A stretch of DNA of 64,000 nt from assembly GCA_905250075.1 (NCBI GenBank), contig CAJNOP010000111.1, positions 478,199 through 542,198 on the forward strand. Reading direction: 5' to 3'. Shown here piece by piece: positions 28,176 to 40,261 of this stretch. Each line of letters opens with the position of its first letter. Positions within the stretch are counted from its first letter, which is position 1. The DNA comes from Rotaria sp. Silwood1 (lineage: Eukaryota; Rotifera; Eurotatoria; Philodinida; Philodinidae). The position numbers and the translations under genes were made by a program. Under the pieces are notes generated by a model that was given only the letters and a program-made list of their open reading frames with translations, was not told the DNA's origin and did no database searches.

Positions 28176-29185
28176 GGGGGAACCCCCCCTTCGAAAGTCG
28201 ATTTTTCCTTGAAAAAGTCGATTTTTGGAAAAACACATCTTCTTGTAGCCCCAAGTGTCCTCTTTCAGAATATGTATAAACTATATAGGAATGGAACATA
28301 TTTTGCCCAATTTTGGCAAGTTTACTGGACGCTATAATGGAAAATCGGCTGTCTTGTTGATTTTCTTTCTTAATTATCGGTAACTAATATCGTTCTACCT
28401 TCTTTATTAGCACTCTAAAACCATTACCGTATCGAGTAATCATGTTTTGGATGTTGCAGTCTTATAAGAAAGGTTCAAAATTAGGCTATTTTTCGAAAAG
28501 ATGGCGCTACAGTGAACTTGGATTCAGAAATTAGCTTAAGAAATCGGCTTATTTTTTTCTTGAAAATACTACCAGCTGTAAGAACTTTTTATGCGCTTTT
28601 CAGTGATATATAATATGCTCGAATTCTCTCTACAAGAAGATCATCAACTACGTCGCAATGTTGTTATTCGTTTTTCTCAGCTTCACTTTTTTATCGTTTT
28701 CTGACCATTGCGGAACATTTTCCCAGTTCACCGCTTGATGTACTCTGCTGATTTTTATTTATTTAAAAGATGAGACTTTTTTCTAGAAATTGTCGGAACA
28801 GATTTTCAAAATATATCTCCATTGTTTAGATATTTGAAAATCTTTGAAAGTGCTCAAAGCAGTTTTTGCGATTTTCGATTTAAAATGATTACTACAATTG
28901 AATGAAAACGAATTTCAAAAAACTGTTCCTACAATTTCTAGATAAAAGATTTTTCTTCATTTTGAAACAAAGTTCAACATTTTTCATGCTACCGCGCATC
29001 GGAAAAATGTTCCGTGCCAAAACCCTCGTTTTCATGAGTAAATTGAGTATAGCTTCTTAATTATCAAAAATGATTGGTTGAAATTTTTATCAGATGCTAG
29101 TTACATTAGCTTTTCTATTTCCTGAAATTTTCATCGAAATCTGTTGTATCGTTTAGAAGATAGGTTTCGGAGGGGGGGTTCCCCC
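28176..29185. mobile_element. TTAA-flanked inverted-repeat element, no transposase
   Basis: The left end reads GGGGGAACCCCCCCTTCGAAA and the right end is its inverted copy with one mismatch over about 22 bases. Both ends abut TTAA (28172-28175 and 29186-29189), which fits a target-site duplication. TTAA duplications are the hallmark of piggyBac-superfamily transposons. The 1010 bp interior has no transposase-like ORF, so this would be a non-autonomous copy. The assignment to piggyBac is an inference from the TTAA alone; other TTAA-inserting elements are possible. Confidence 0.6.
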
Positions 29186-29189
29186 TTAA

Positions 29190-32100
29190 AGATTTATTAG
29201 TTTTCTTTTCTGTTAATTTTGCACACTTATATATTCGACAACTTTGTTGTTTATGAAAAAAAAGTATTAATTTTACGATCGAGATTGCAACAACAATTAA
29301 TTTTTGCATACACTTTTAGAACACACGATCTGTTAGAATATGACATTTGACGTTAGTCTTATACGACTATCAAAGATATTATTCCCAATGAAAAAATTGT
29401 TAATTTCGGTTTCGATCTTGGCGAAATCAGAATCATATCTAGTTTCGAAAGAGAAAGATAGCATTTCAGAGATTTTTCATATTATAAAAGAGCATTCAAA
29501 AAATCCGTTTCAATATCGCGAAATTTCAACAAACAAATTGTGACCGTTTGTCGGTATCATACAGAGGCTATTGAAATACTTGCAATCGGAATCAAAAACA
29601 ATTATTTTCTTCGAATATATATCATTTCCAGAAACATTAGGAATAATTAAAAGCGCTATAAAAAAACAAGGGCTTCAAAAATAACTTGCGAAAAGATGGT
29701 TCTCAAAGATGAACATAACCAAGAACTTTCTTTGAAAAATCAATTCTTGAAAGACGTTCAAGTAATCGTGAATAGTATTAGGTATTCGATTTAATTTTAA
29801 TATTAACGATGAATGAGTAATAGTTAAATTTTGGATTAATCATAAAAATAATAAAATTTTCTTTTGTTAAATTATCTATTATGATGTTTTTAATAAAGTT
29901 GTCAGCTTCATTGCATAGAAATACATATGACTTATTCAGTCTACAAACAAGAAGCATTCTTGATGAATTTGAAAATTCGAAAAGATTTCCAATACGCTTC
30001 GACTTTTGAGAATTTAGGTCACTTTGGTGTAAAATTTTTGCAGTGCCAATAGAATAGACATGAATACTTTTGATTTTATTGTACAAATTTTTAAAAAAAA
30101 GTAAATCTCTTCAATTCAAAGTTTTATTGCTCGATACAGACTTTTCAATTCGTTTTTTAAATTACCAGTTTCGCAGTTTAACAAATATAATCATCGTAAG
30201 ATATGTAATAGTTGACTTGAAATTTTCTGATAATATTCAAATATAAACCCAAAGTAGCGTTTAAATCAAGACTATATGCAGTTTACAGATTCAAATGAGC
30301 TATGAATCACTTGAAAAGGGTTTGTCTTCTTATTTTATTGTTGCGAAAGTATTACAATTTTACCATATTTTTTTAATGATTGCTGTAGTTTCTCTCACAA
30401 ACTTCGATTTTCGAATTTTGACTGGACAGTTTGCAGAGAGACTTATTTTAATGAGAATAGTTTATAATGAAAGTTTCTGGTCTTTTGATTAGTTCCTTTT
30501 CTGAAATAAGAAAATTCGATTTCCTGATGTATTATATGAGCGATATGTAAAAGATACACTATCATAATAATTGTATTGTAGGGTAGAAACAACGACAAGA
30601 TCTGAAGCATTCATAAAAGTCTATTCTTATTAAGGCCTATTTCTATGCAAAGTGTCAAGTCGTAATTCGAAAGTCAATTTTTCTAATTCTATAGAGAGAG
30701 AGAGACGACGATTTCTTTTTAAAAAATACTATAAAATTGCAGTGTCTTCGCAGTAAACCTATTTTTAGTTATATACATATATCAGTCATTTCAGACAAAA
30801 TGGGACATATTCACGTTTTATTTGATGTTGTTTCTGAAATTTTTAGCAAGACCGAACTTTAAAAACCTTCATCTTAACAACTAATTGTCTAGAAACTCCT
30901 AAGAAAGAGTTGTACCATTTGGAATCGAATTTGAACTTCCCATATGGCTATAAAAGCATTTTTTCGTACTACCTTATGTTGCGAACGAAAATTCAATTGA
31001 TTTTTTTTTAATTATTTAGGCATAATCAGAAAAGTTTTGTATAAAGAATTCGTAGCCTCAAGAGTGATCTACAAAATGTAATATTTAACCACGCTAAGTT
31101 TTTACTAATAACTACTCTGAACAAAGGTTTCTAATACTAAGTTTTTAGAGTATTTTCAGTAAGGTAAAATACACGTAACATAAAAGTTACTTCCAGAAAA
31201 GTTCATTATTTTAAGACACATACATCAATGTTGCAACCAGTAAGGATTCCTTTACAGCCGGCCTAGACAATCTTTTTTCACGTATCGAACCATTTTTACT
31301 GATATCAATGGCTATTTCTATCACATCAGTTCGATATCCAGTTGTATTATCGAAACAAAATGGAATCACTGATCATCATTGTGATTTATTATAGTGTTAT
31401 CTTCATTACGTATTATGTATATTATATCTTTCACAGAAATTAAAGAAACAAAGAAATGAATCTTTTGTGAGATGCAGAGTATATCTGCAGTCGATTCAGA
31501 ATTAGTAGTTTTATGAAAATTTCTGTTCATCAATCAGTGCCAAAAAAGAGAAAACTTATAAAAATAAATAGTGAAGAAAAAGCTTTCAGTGCAATTCCTA
31601 CGAAATTAAGATCTTAAACGCGATAAAACTATTATTACTATTGTGAATAGTCCAAGGGAAAAAAGTGAAAACATCGTACCCTAGCATTTACAAAGATATA
31701 TCAAAGCTATCCTCTACCGATTCTTGGTTATTTCAAGATATCACAGGCATATTAGTTTGAGTTCATTTTGTATTAGCCTATCTGACACTGCAGGCATTAC
31801 ATAAAATGAACTCAGACTAAAATGATTCCCTACATATGTTGATACTAGACTTGACATAATTAAGAACTTATAAACGACAGTTTTAACATATTTTTTGAAG
31901 TATAGTCAGATACGATGTTTTGACTTTTTTCCTCTTTTGGAGAAATCTCATCGTCTATATGACAGATCATGTCGGAAAATTCGCTAGACATATCAAAATC
32001 TCTGTCAAAGTATGTCAGCAGATTAAAACAAGATTCACATGTCGGTTACAATCTTTGAAGCAAATTAGAGAAAATAGAATCAATATTGGCAATGTATTTC

Positions 32101-32597
32101 AATGCTTTTTGCTAATCATGTTTCAAAAAAACACGATAATAAAGAAACAAAAGTCTTACATAATTTCTGTAATGAATCAGAGATAGATATGAATAATCTA
32201 AGTGTTGACTTGACTTTTTTATAGGATAAGAAAAGACAAAAATGAGTCATGGTTATCTGACCAGTTATAATCCTGACACATGTTTTAATTTTTTTAAATT
32301 ACATTGTTAACAAATGATTTTACCAATATATCACAACAAGTCTGATAAATACTTTGATATTATTTTCGTAGCATGAAAAAATTCGAGAAGATAACGCATC
32401 CAAAATAATACAAGATATAGCAAAAACACGAAGATAGATGTTATTATTTCTTATTTCTTTACAATGTGCATAAGCAATCATCATACATGTGAAAACAGTG
32501 AAAATAATACTTATACGCACAAACAAAAACAAAAAAAAGAAAAGAAACGAAAGGCTTTTTTTATAAAAAAAATATAAACTTATACATCGATTCTTGT
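29190..32597. other. Intergenic stretch, no gene seen
   Basis: Short ORFs on both strands have no recognisable features. A small imperfect hairpin lies at 31751-31822 (arms about 22 bases, spacer 27 bases). The minus ORF at 32320-32601, just downstream of Pellino, is hydrophobic but low-complexity and probably untranslated. Confidence 0.4.
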
Positions 32598-35500
32598 TCA
32601 CTGTCTATGAATGGAATCTTGAAAAATTAAACGAACAAATGGTTTTATTTCTGACAGAGATATTGAACAAAATGGACATATTGATTTCAAACCTTTAGTA
32701 CCTAAAACAAATTTTAATAATAAAAATTAAAAAAAAACAATTATTAATCTTTTTCTTACCGTATGGTACTTTTATTTTTGACCAATATAATGCTGTTGAT
32801 TGGGATGTTATATGTCCACATGGATGAAAAGCATATGAAGTTGTTGATTCATTATCTGTATTTGGTATAACATAAAATGCTGGTTCAATACCAGGTATTA
32901 TTGGAATAAGTGGACCAACTGTTCGACAAAGAGGACATTCACGTGATTCATTATTATCATTTTTAACTCCCCATTTATGATTTCCATGAACATGTCCACA
33001 TAAAACATATACAAATGCATTTGCAGAATATGATGATGCTGATGGAAATGGATTAGTTTTTATTATTAATGTATTTAATCCAACAGGACATTGAGGTTTT
33101 TTAGAATTTAATTGATCTAATTCAAGTTCAAGTAAACGACGAGTCTAATAATATATATATATATGTTCATTCATTTAAAGAAATATATAAAAGAACAAGA
33201 AGAAAAAAAAACAAAGATTTACAGGTGTATTTTTAAGACCTTCAACAGATCTCCATAGAAGTGTTGCTCCACATAAATCAATAAGACTTCCATCTATAAG
33301 AATATTATCTGTATTTGACGGAGACTAAATAAAACATAAAATCTTATATGGATCTTTTTTTGTTTTGGATTTATTTACTGTTGATTGATAATTAAACTTT
33401 AAACGTCCTTCACCTAAATCAAAAACACTTCCACCAACTGATACTTCTTTCCATTTAGTTGGTTTTGAATTTGTATTAAATTGATCACCATCAATATGCA
33501 TAACAAGAATACCATTTGTTGTTACACCATCCATTTCATTACGATCATTTTTCCATTTTATTGATCTTTCCTATTAAAAAAAAATTTTAATAAAATATAT
33601 TTATGAATAAATAAAAATTATTTTTTTTTATACTCCAAGAAATATATTTTTTGATGCATCAAAACCAGCAGCATATATTCGAGTTGTATATGGTGGATGA
33701 CGTGAAACAACAATTCGACATGCATAACGTGAAATAGTTGATTGTGGTACAGTTAAATCATCAAATGTTTTGGCACCAGGAACAGTATCCATAACGATAC
33801 AATCAATTTGACTTTCGGATGATCGACCAATCTTAAAAAAATAAAAAGAAAGAATTTTTTTCATTTTAAGAAAGAAAAAAAAACAAATTTATACTTGAAA
33901 CATATCTGAATCTTCATCATGTGCATATTGTACAACAACAGTTTGATTTCTTGATAATGTATATGAAATTGAATGAAAATCAGCTCGAGTTAATTTCTAA
34001 AGAAATATCGAAAATATATACCTAATGAGGGAACCACCCGAGGTGTCAAAAAGCTTGTGAGCTGAAATTTTGCCCACAAATTGGGGATGCATAGACTAGA
34101 AAAAGTCTAAAAGGATATGAGCCCAAGTTGGGATTTGACTGAGATATCGACTACTTACCATAATTTTCCTATAGGACCCTACTTGTCCGATGAAAATCAA
34201 AGTTTTGAATTTAGACCTGAAACTTTGTCCACACCAAGGTCCCAATCAGACAAGCTTGCCTACAAAGTTTCAGAACTCTTGGATAGACTATCTCCGAGAT
34301 ATGAATCTGCCAAAATATCTATGTGAAACATTATATCCATAAAAAAACGTCTTTATGCTAACATACTAGTATCTCGGAGATAGTCTATCTCAGAGTTCTG
34401 AAAATTTGTAGGCAAGCCTGTCTGATTGAGGTCTTTGTGTGGACAAAGTTTCAGGTCTAAATTCAAAACTTTGATTTTATCTGACGAGTAGGATCCTATA
34501 GGAAAATAGTCGACATCTCAGTCAAATCCCAACTTGGGCCCATATGCTTGTAGGCTTCTTCTAGTCTATGCATCCCCTACTTGTGGGCAAAATTTCAGCT
34601 CAAAAGCTTTTTGACAGGTCGGATGGTTTCCTCGTATATAGGTATAGTCAGGTTGAGTGTCAAAACTTATTTCTATGGGTATATGTGTCACAGTATGTAT
34701 CTAAGCAGGCATTTAGCTCAAAATGAAAATTGCACTTTTTCAAGATTTGAAAATAGACAAACATATTTCAAAATTTAGACCAACTAATGGTAGAAACAAC
34801 TTCATTATAATCTTCAAAGAAACTAAAAAACCAGTTCCTCAACAATCATGATGTCATCGGTAAAATTTATACCTGATAAAAATTAAACTGTTCGACAGAC
34901 GAAACAAGTACATCTTCAAGTCAACTTCTTTACAATGGTAAAAAATATATTTTTTTAGTGTCATTCAAACTGCTAGTTCCGTAAAATGAGCAGTTCAAAC
35001 TCCAAATTTTGTCACAATGTTCTTCTATCTACTGTTTTTGGTCCTTGTTTAGCACAAACATTTCTGAACTGCATAATAGGTTTCTTAAAAGCTTAGGTTT
35101 TTCAGTTTTTATAGCTTTTGAAAATTATTTAATTGACAAAAGTAGTTTATTCCGAATCAATACATTACACTATATCGAATGATATACAGCATACAAAAAT
35201 TTTGAAGAAAAAAGTTTTCGAAAAAGAAAATTATATGTCAACCTGCTAGTACAAAGAAATCGTACTGCGGGTAGTGTGTGTATCTCCTCTTAATAGTAAT
35301 CAAAAACAATACCCAGATATTGAACTTTGCACAACTCTAATTTACTTATCAATGCGTAAAACAAATAAGAAAAATTCGTTGTATGAAAAATAAGCGCACT
35401 TCATAGTTTTTAGACTTGCTCTTTATTTAATTCTACACTATCTGGTGCTGATTATGACAATAATATGATTAAACTTCAGGAAAATCATTTCACTGTGAAG

Positions 35501-37398
35501 ATGCACAATGCACTCATTCGTTTTCAACGACATAAAATTGGCATTTATTGTTAATTTGGTTTTTTTTCAGTTACTTTTTATCTGTATAACGGTGAGAACC
35601 TACTTATTATGAATTATCTTCTGAAAAACAAGTCACTATGAAGGATGATATATCGTTACACACCTATACAGGCAGCTATTTTTTTGGCTTGAATTTAGTT
35701 CTGTTATTTCTCTGATCGTGCTGGTATCATTACTCTCGATTGTCTTTTTATACTATGGAATTATTCTGATGTCGATTAGAAATCATGAATTTTTATTGTT
35801 AAAGTCTTGCCCAGAGGGAAGACAGATTTCTATCTTTTATTGATAAGAAATTATTTAGAAACGACCGTTGAATGCTGTTTTTTTAACTGGCTATTAGTTC
35901 TAATAAACTTTAGATTATATCTGCGTTAACAAATAGCAACCGGACAAACATCGGAATATTCCATGTGTGTAACTGAATGAAACAGATTGTTGCACTTTTT
36001 GAATTGTTTTTTCGATCGAAACGATGTTCCTTTGAGTGAATACTAATGAGTAACATAAAAGTAGACAATAATTTTTTTCCCGAGTCTTCAATATATATCA
36101 AGAAGGAACGCTCAGAAAATCAAACTGAGTTCCTATGAAAAAGTCAAAAATGATCTAACAACAGGTAAAGGATTAAATACTTCGTCTAAAACCTATGGTA
36201 TATTAGTATTTTATTCTTTAATATTAGTATAATTAATGATTATATGTATATTGAAATAGAATCATTTTTATTAAAGTGATTAAATCTTCTCAGTTCATAA
36301 TAAAATAGACATTCTTTTCAAACATTTTCTAAACATCAAATGCATTTTGATATGGACTATATATATCCATCTGATTATTTACACGAAACCTATTTCTATA
36401 TGATAGTTTCGCAAGCAATATGTGTACAATCAATCCACACTCGTCTCACATTCAATCAATATCGATTACATAGGCATGATTACATCATAACTAATGTTCC
36501 TCATCTTCTTTTTCTTCTTCATTTTTTTCTATCACTATGTCTATAAGCAATTGAAAGTCTAAGATGTCCTTGTTGATACAATGTACTAAATTATTATCTG
36601 TTCTTTTTTTTTGTTTAATATACTGTTTTTGTTACCTGTACTTCATCAGCATTTTTGCATAAATGTTGTCGTTGTGCTTTAAGACCATTAGCTTGTGTAC
36701 GTTGTCTCAATTGAAATTTACTTTTACGTCTACCACGATCACCATTAGGAATTTGCCCATTATATCTAAAAATATTAAAAATATGCTAAGTACTTTTCAA
36801 GTTATATGTATAGACATAACAACAAGATTGAATGTCTAAAATATAATACTAATCGTTTGAGTATATGTATTGTTTATAGCCTTGAAAATATGGTAATTCA
36901 TATTCGTTTCTTTTTTTTTTCGTATATTACAAAAAGATAAGAGAAATTTTTCAAGGTGAATTATATTAATTTTTTTTGTATTGATAGTGATATGTTTACA
37001 AAAAATTTGAAGAGTTCAATTATAGATAAATCTATGATAAGAAATCCATTATTTATTTTGTTATCTTCAAATAAATGATAAACGAACACTATTAATGATT
37101 GATAAATGTTTTTTATTCACTTCAAGTAATCATTATTTTTCATTATCAAAATTATAAAAGTGTAAAAAAATGTCTAGAGAAATTGTTCAATATTTAATTT
37201 CAATACATCTTTAAAAAAAATTCTCAATAGTTGATATTCTCAATCACAATACTTCAAATACTTATCAATATTCAAAAAGAAATAATCGATGAATATATTT
37301 GGATATACAATAAAATGTTTAACTTACCCAAGAACCACTAATTCCCCATATTTGATTTGTTGTTGTTGTTGTTCATCACTTGTGGTAATGTCCGGCAT
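32598..37398 (-). CDS. PELI: Pellino E3 ubiquitin ligase
   Basis: RING-type ubiquitin ligase of Toll/IL-1 receptor signalling that binds phosphorylated IRAK kinases. Eight exons join in phase: 37398-37328, 36765-36636, 33996-33895, 33831-33634, 33570-33379, 33324-33223, 33144-32760 and 32701-32598, giving 427 aa, close to human Pellino length. The N-terminal two thirds carry the atypical FHA domain (LPNGDRGRRKSKF-like segment, ISYTLSRNQTVVVQY, DMFQIGRSSES, TISRYACRI, IYAAGFDASKNIFLG). The C terminus has the Pellino RING-like array QCPVG (about 284), CGHVHG, CPLC, PCGH and CPFC. The start is the only suitable ATG before KYGELVVLGYNG. Intron 2 (33997-36635) is unusually long and holds a foldback element. 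The gene is divergent from msrA. Confidence 0.94.
34017..34645. repeat. Foldback element with ~290 bp inverted arms
   Basis: Left arm about 34017-34303 and right arm about 34367-34645 are inverted copies of each other at high identity, for example GACAAGCTTGCCTACAAA against TTTGTAGGCAAGCCTGTC. They are separated by a spacer of about 60 bases. The outer ends read TATACCTA and TATAGGTA. The unit sits in Pellino intron 2 and encodes no protein. Its transcript could fold into a long hairpin. It resembles a foldback-type MITE; its family is unknown. Confidence 0.75.
34650..36630. other. Rest of Pellino intron 2, no feature seen
   Basis: AT-rich sequence with no exon-like or repeat structure that I could support. 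ORFs here are short and featureless. Confidence 0.4.
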
Positions 37399-38354
37399 TG
37401 TCTGCGATCAGGATGAAGCACAAAAAAAAAATAGGGCACTTCTATGGACAGAGAACAATTCTTAGGTATAGTAGTACTGTGATAGAAGAGAAGAAAAAAA
37501 TAGTGGTCGAATGATTCGTTTTATACGAAGAGAAAGGGACTATTCATCGTCCTCTTTTTTTCTCTGTCTACTGTTGATGCTACTCGACGAGAGCGAACGA
37601 GCAAGAGGGCATATATATATATATATGAGGTTATACACCATAGATATGCATTCAAAAAGCAAGTAAAGAACAACAAAAAAAAATTGAAGTCTCTCTTTCG
37701 CCATCGACGGCGACGAAAGAAAAAAAGAGAGAATTATATGTTTGTCATTCTATACATCTAGAAAAAAGAATCAATGTATAAAGGTGATCAACATATGGAA
37801 AAAGCTCTCACTCTAGTCTGTCAAATTATTGTTGTATAGCGATAGACAATATTTTTATATACAACTATTTCTTTATTCATTTATAAAGAAATAAAAACCA
37901 TACTTAATTCTTTTTTTATTGAATAATACGATAGCAAAACGAAAAATGATCGTTGTAGTCGTATTATTATTAAATAGCGATATTCATTTTATATAAATAG
38001 TTAGTTTTATATTCATTAATTTTCACAACTATGATTCTTCTATCTATCATCACTCTAGATAACAACTAGTTTCTAATAGATATTAATTGGAATTATTCTT
38101 ATACTTAATATATGACCAAAGTTGATTGAAAGACAACCTTTGTATGATTAATAACAAGTTTTCACTTATTATTTTGTTTCGCTTGAATAGTTAAGTATAA
38201 ATATATAGTGTGGGAGTATAAATATTTAATGTGTCAGATGTCGTTCATTCATCATGATGAGGCATTATTTGCATGTGTATATATATACATACAAACATTA
38301 ATTAGTTTTCGGTCAATATTCATTTTTAGCTAAGAAAAAAAAAACATTAATAAG
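37399..38354. promoter_or_regulatory. Shared divergent promoter region, Pellino/msrA
   Basis: The 956 bp between the two start codons serve both genes, which diverge from here. It contains TA-rich runs at about 37611-37626 and 38277-38292 and no coding sequence. No specific binding sites can be named. Confidence 0.45.
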
Positions 38355-38819
38355 ATGGAAATTGCTACATTTGCTGGTGGTTGTTTTTGGCATATGCAAA
38401 CAGTATTTTCAAAAGTTCCTGGTGTAATATCGACTGTTGTTGGTTATTCCGGTGGTCATATTTCTAATCCAACTTATCAACAAGTTCGTACAGGAACAAC
38501 TGGTCATGCTGAATCAGTTCAAATAGCATTTAATCCTCATATTGTAACATATGCGAAATTATTAGAAATATTTTTTTCAAATCATGATTCATCACAAGTT
38601 AATCAACAAGGTCCCGATATTGGTTCACAATATCGATCAGTCATTTTCTATCATAATACTTATCAATGGCAAACAGCAGTAAATTATATTCAACAATTGA
38701 AAATGTTTCGAATGCTTCCAGTTGTTACTCAAGTTGTACCATTTCAAGTATTTTATCCTGCTGAAGCTTATCATCAATTTTATGAAGCAAGAAATCAAAA
38801 TTCGATGGGATTTTATTGA
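38355..38819 (+). CDS. msrA: Peptide methionine sulfoxide reductase A
   Basis: Reduces methionine-S-sulfoxide in proteins and free methionine as part of oxidative damage repair. A single uninterrupted exon encodes 154 aa with the MsrA signatures in order: FAGGCFWHMQ with the catalytic Cys10, VVGYSGGH, TGTTGHAESVQI, the active-site SSQVNQQGPDIGSQYRS loop, and FYPAEAYHQFY. Cys10 is the only cysteine in the protein, so there is no C-terminal resolving Cys and reduction must use a one-Cys mechanism. No signal or transit peptide is visible, so it is probably cytosolic. The lack of introns, next to intron-rich neighbours, allows for horizontal acquisition, but the codon use looks like the host. Confidence 0.93.
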   Translation: MEIATFAGGCFWHMQTVFSKVPGVISTVVGYSGGHISNPTYQQVRTGTTGHAESVQIAFNPHIVTYAKLLEIFFSNHDSSQVNQQGPDIGSQYRSVIFYHNTYQWQTAVNYIQQLKMFRMLPVVTQVVPFQVFYPAEAYHQFYEARNQNSMGFY

Positions 38820-39690
38820 AAGAGTTTTTCTTTTTATTTAATTTATTCATGAATTAAGAATCATAATTTCAGCACAGAGTCTTTTTTTTTTTTATTAATA
38901 AGTCTTATACAATATAATTGAAAATCAAATACAATACTAATTTAATTATATACAACTTTGAAACTTAAGGAATCCTATTTCAATTGAAATATGCAAAAAC
39001 ATTTATACAACAACTTTGAATGTCCTTTTGAGAACTCTAATTTTTATACAGTATAATATCTATGAATTTTATTCGAACGGCAGTTGTTTATCAATTGATA
39101 AAGTAGTACATTTCTAATCGTTACTTAATGCATGAAACATAAAAATATGAGTATGTATGTGAAAGTAACATTATTTGACTGTTTAATTGAAGTAGAGTTG
39201 TAGAATCGGATGGACAGCTCTACTAACGACCTGCAAACATTAATGAAAAAAAAACTTACAAATTAATCCATAGTTTCAAGATTACATATTTATAATTGTT
39301 TTTAAAATATCAATTCATAAAATATAAATGAAAATTAACCATATGCTAAAACAAGCTGACGTTCCGATTTCTGAATACAACATTAACCGTTGGCTTGAAT
39401 ATTTCTATTGAATAAAAAACTCATCGTCCATACAAACCACAATAGAATATATCTAACGATTAGACACCATTTGACTTTATATCATGACTACGCGTAGGTG
39501 TTACAGATTTCAGCTTCATATTTTCTGTTTTTATTTTCATCTCTATCGTTGTCCTTTTCTTTCCCACTGTCTCTTCATTTTTATCTATTATATCTTCTGT
39601 TGTGATGATTAGATGCTTGTTTCTTGTATGTTTTGCCTGATATGATGTAATGTAGTCGTCCATCGTTCTTATCTATGTATAAGACGTTTA
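38820..39690. other. Intergenic stretch, no gene seen
   Basis: The 3' flank of msrA. The minus ORF at 39460-39663 is charged but shows no domain or splice partners. Confidence 0.4.
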
Positions 39691-39699
39691 AAAATTTTT

Positions 39700-40260
39700 C
39701 GAACTGATTTTATTTAAAAAAAAATAAAACGCATTGCAATTATAAATATATGCTCTTTTTTTCGAAGAAGTGTCCCTCTACTGAAACACATTTTTGTCAA
39801 TGTTCTGGAAGCTTTTATGTAGTTGCTGTAAAGTCATCTCTAGACATACAGTTCAAGCACAGGTGTATTGCCGAACTTGATGAATTTCGATTATTATAGT
39901 GCTTTCCTTTGAAATGATTTTCTGAGACCGGCAATAGGAAATAATCACAGGGAGTCAGATGTAACTAATAAGGAAAAGAACGAAGCTATTCGTATTTTAC
40001 ATCGTGAATAATATACACTGGAGTATTATCATATTGGAAAATGACACCAGCTGAAATCCAACATCGCCGCTGCTTTCTAATTTTTGGGTGAAATTCATTG
40101 ATCAAAATATGTTCATAGTATGCCTTTGTTATGGTGACTTTTCTTGTTTTCGTTTAGATTTATAATAATAACTGTACGATTCATCGTCAGTTATAATTCG
40201 AAAACGAAAATCATTTATTTCAATCATAACTCGAATCTCATTGTTTTGGATTTTTCGAAA
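39700..40260 (-). pseudogene. Mariner/Tc1-like transposase relic
   Basis: Translated on the minus strand, fragments follow the mariner transposase order: IITDDESYSYYY with the first catalytic Asp (about 40185), VTITKAYYEHILINEFHP, then GVIFQYDNTPVYI (second Asp about 40030), and LTPCDYFLLPVSENHFKG (third Asp about 39946). Stop codons and frame changes lie between them. The first-to-second and second-to-third spacings are shorter than in intact D,D34D elements, so internal sequence is missing. Terminal inverted repeats and TA duplications were not found. It is an inactive remnant. Confidence 0.7.
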
Positions 40261-40261
40261 A

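Noticed and set aside
32320-32601. Hydrophobic minus ORF of 93 codons downstream of Pellino
   Set aside because: Composition follows A/T runs and it overlaps the Pellino 3' flank; no family or signal.
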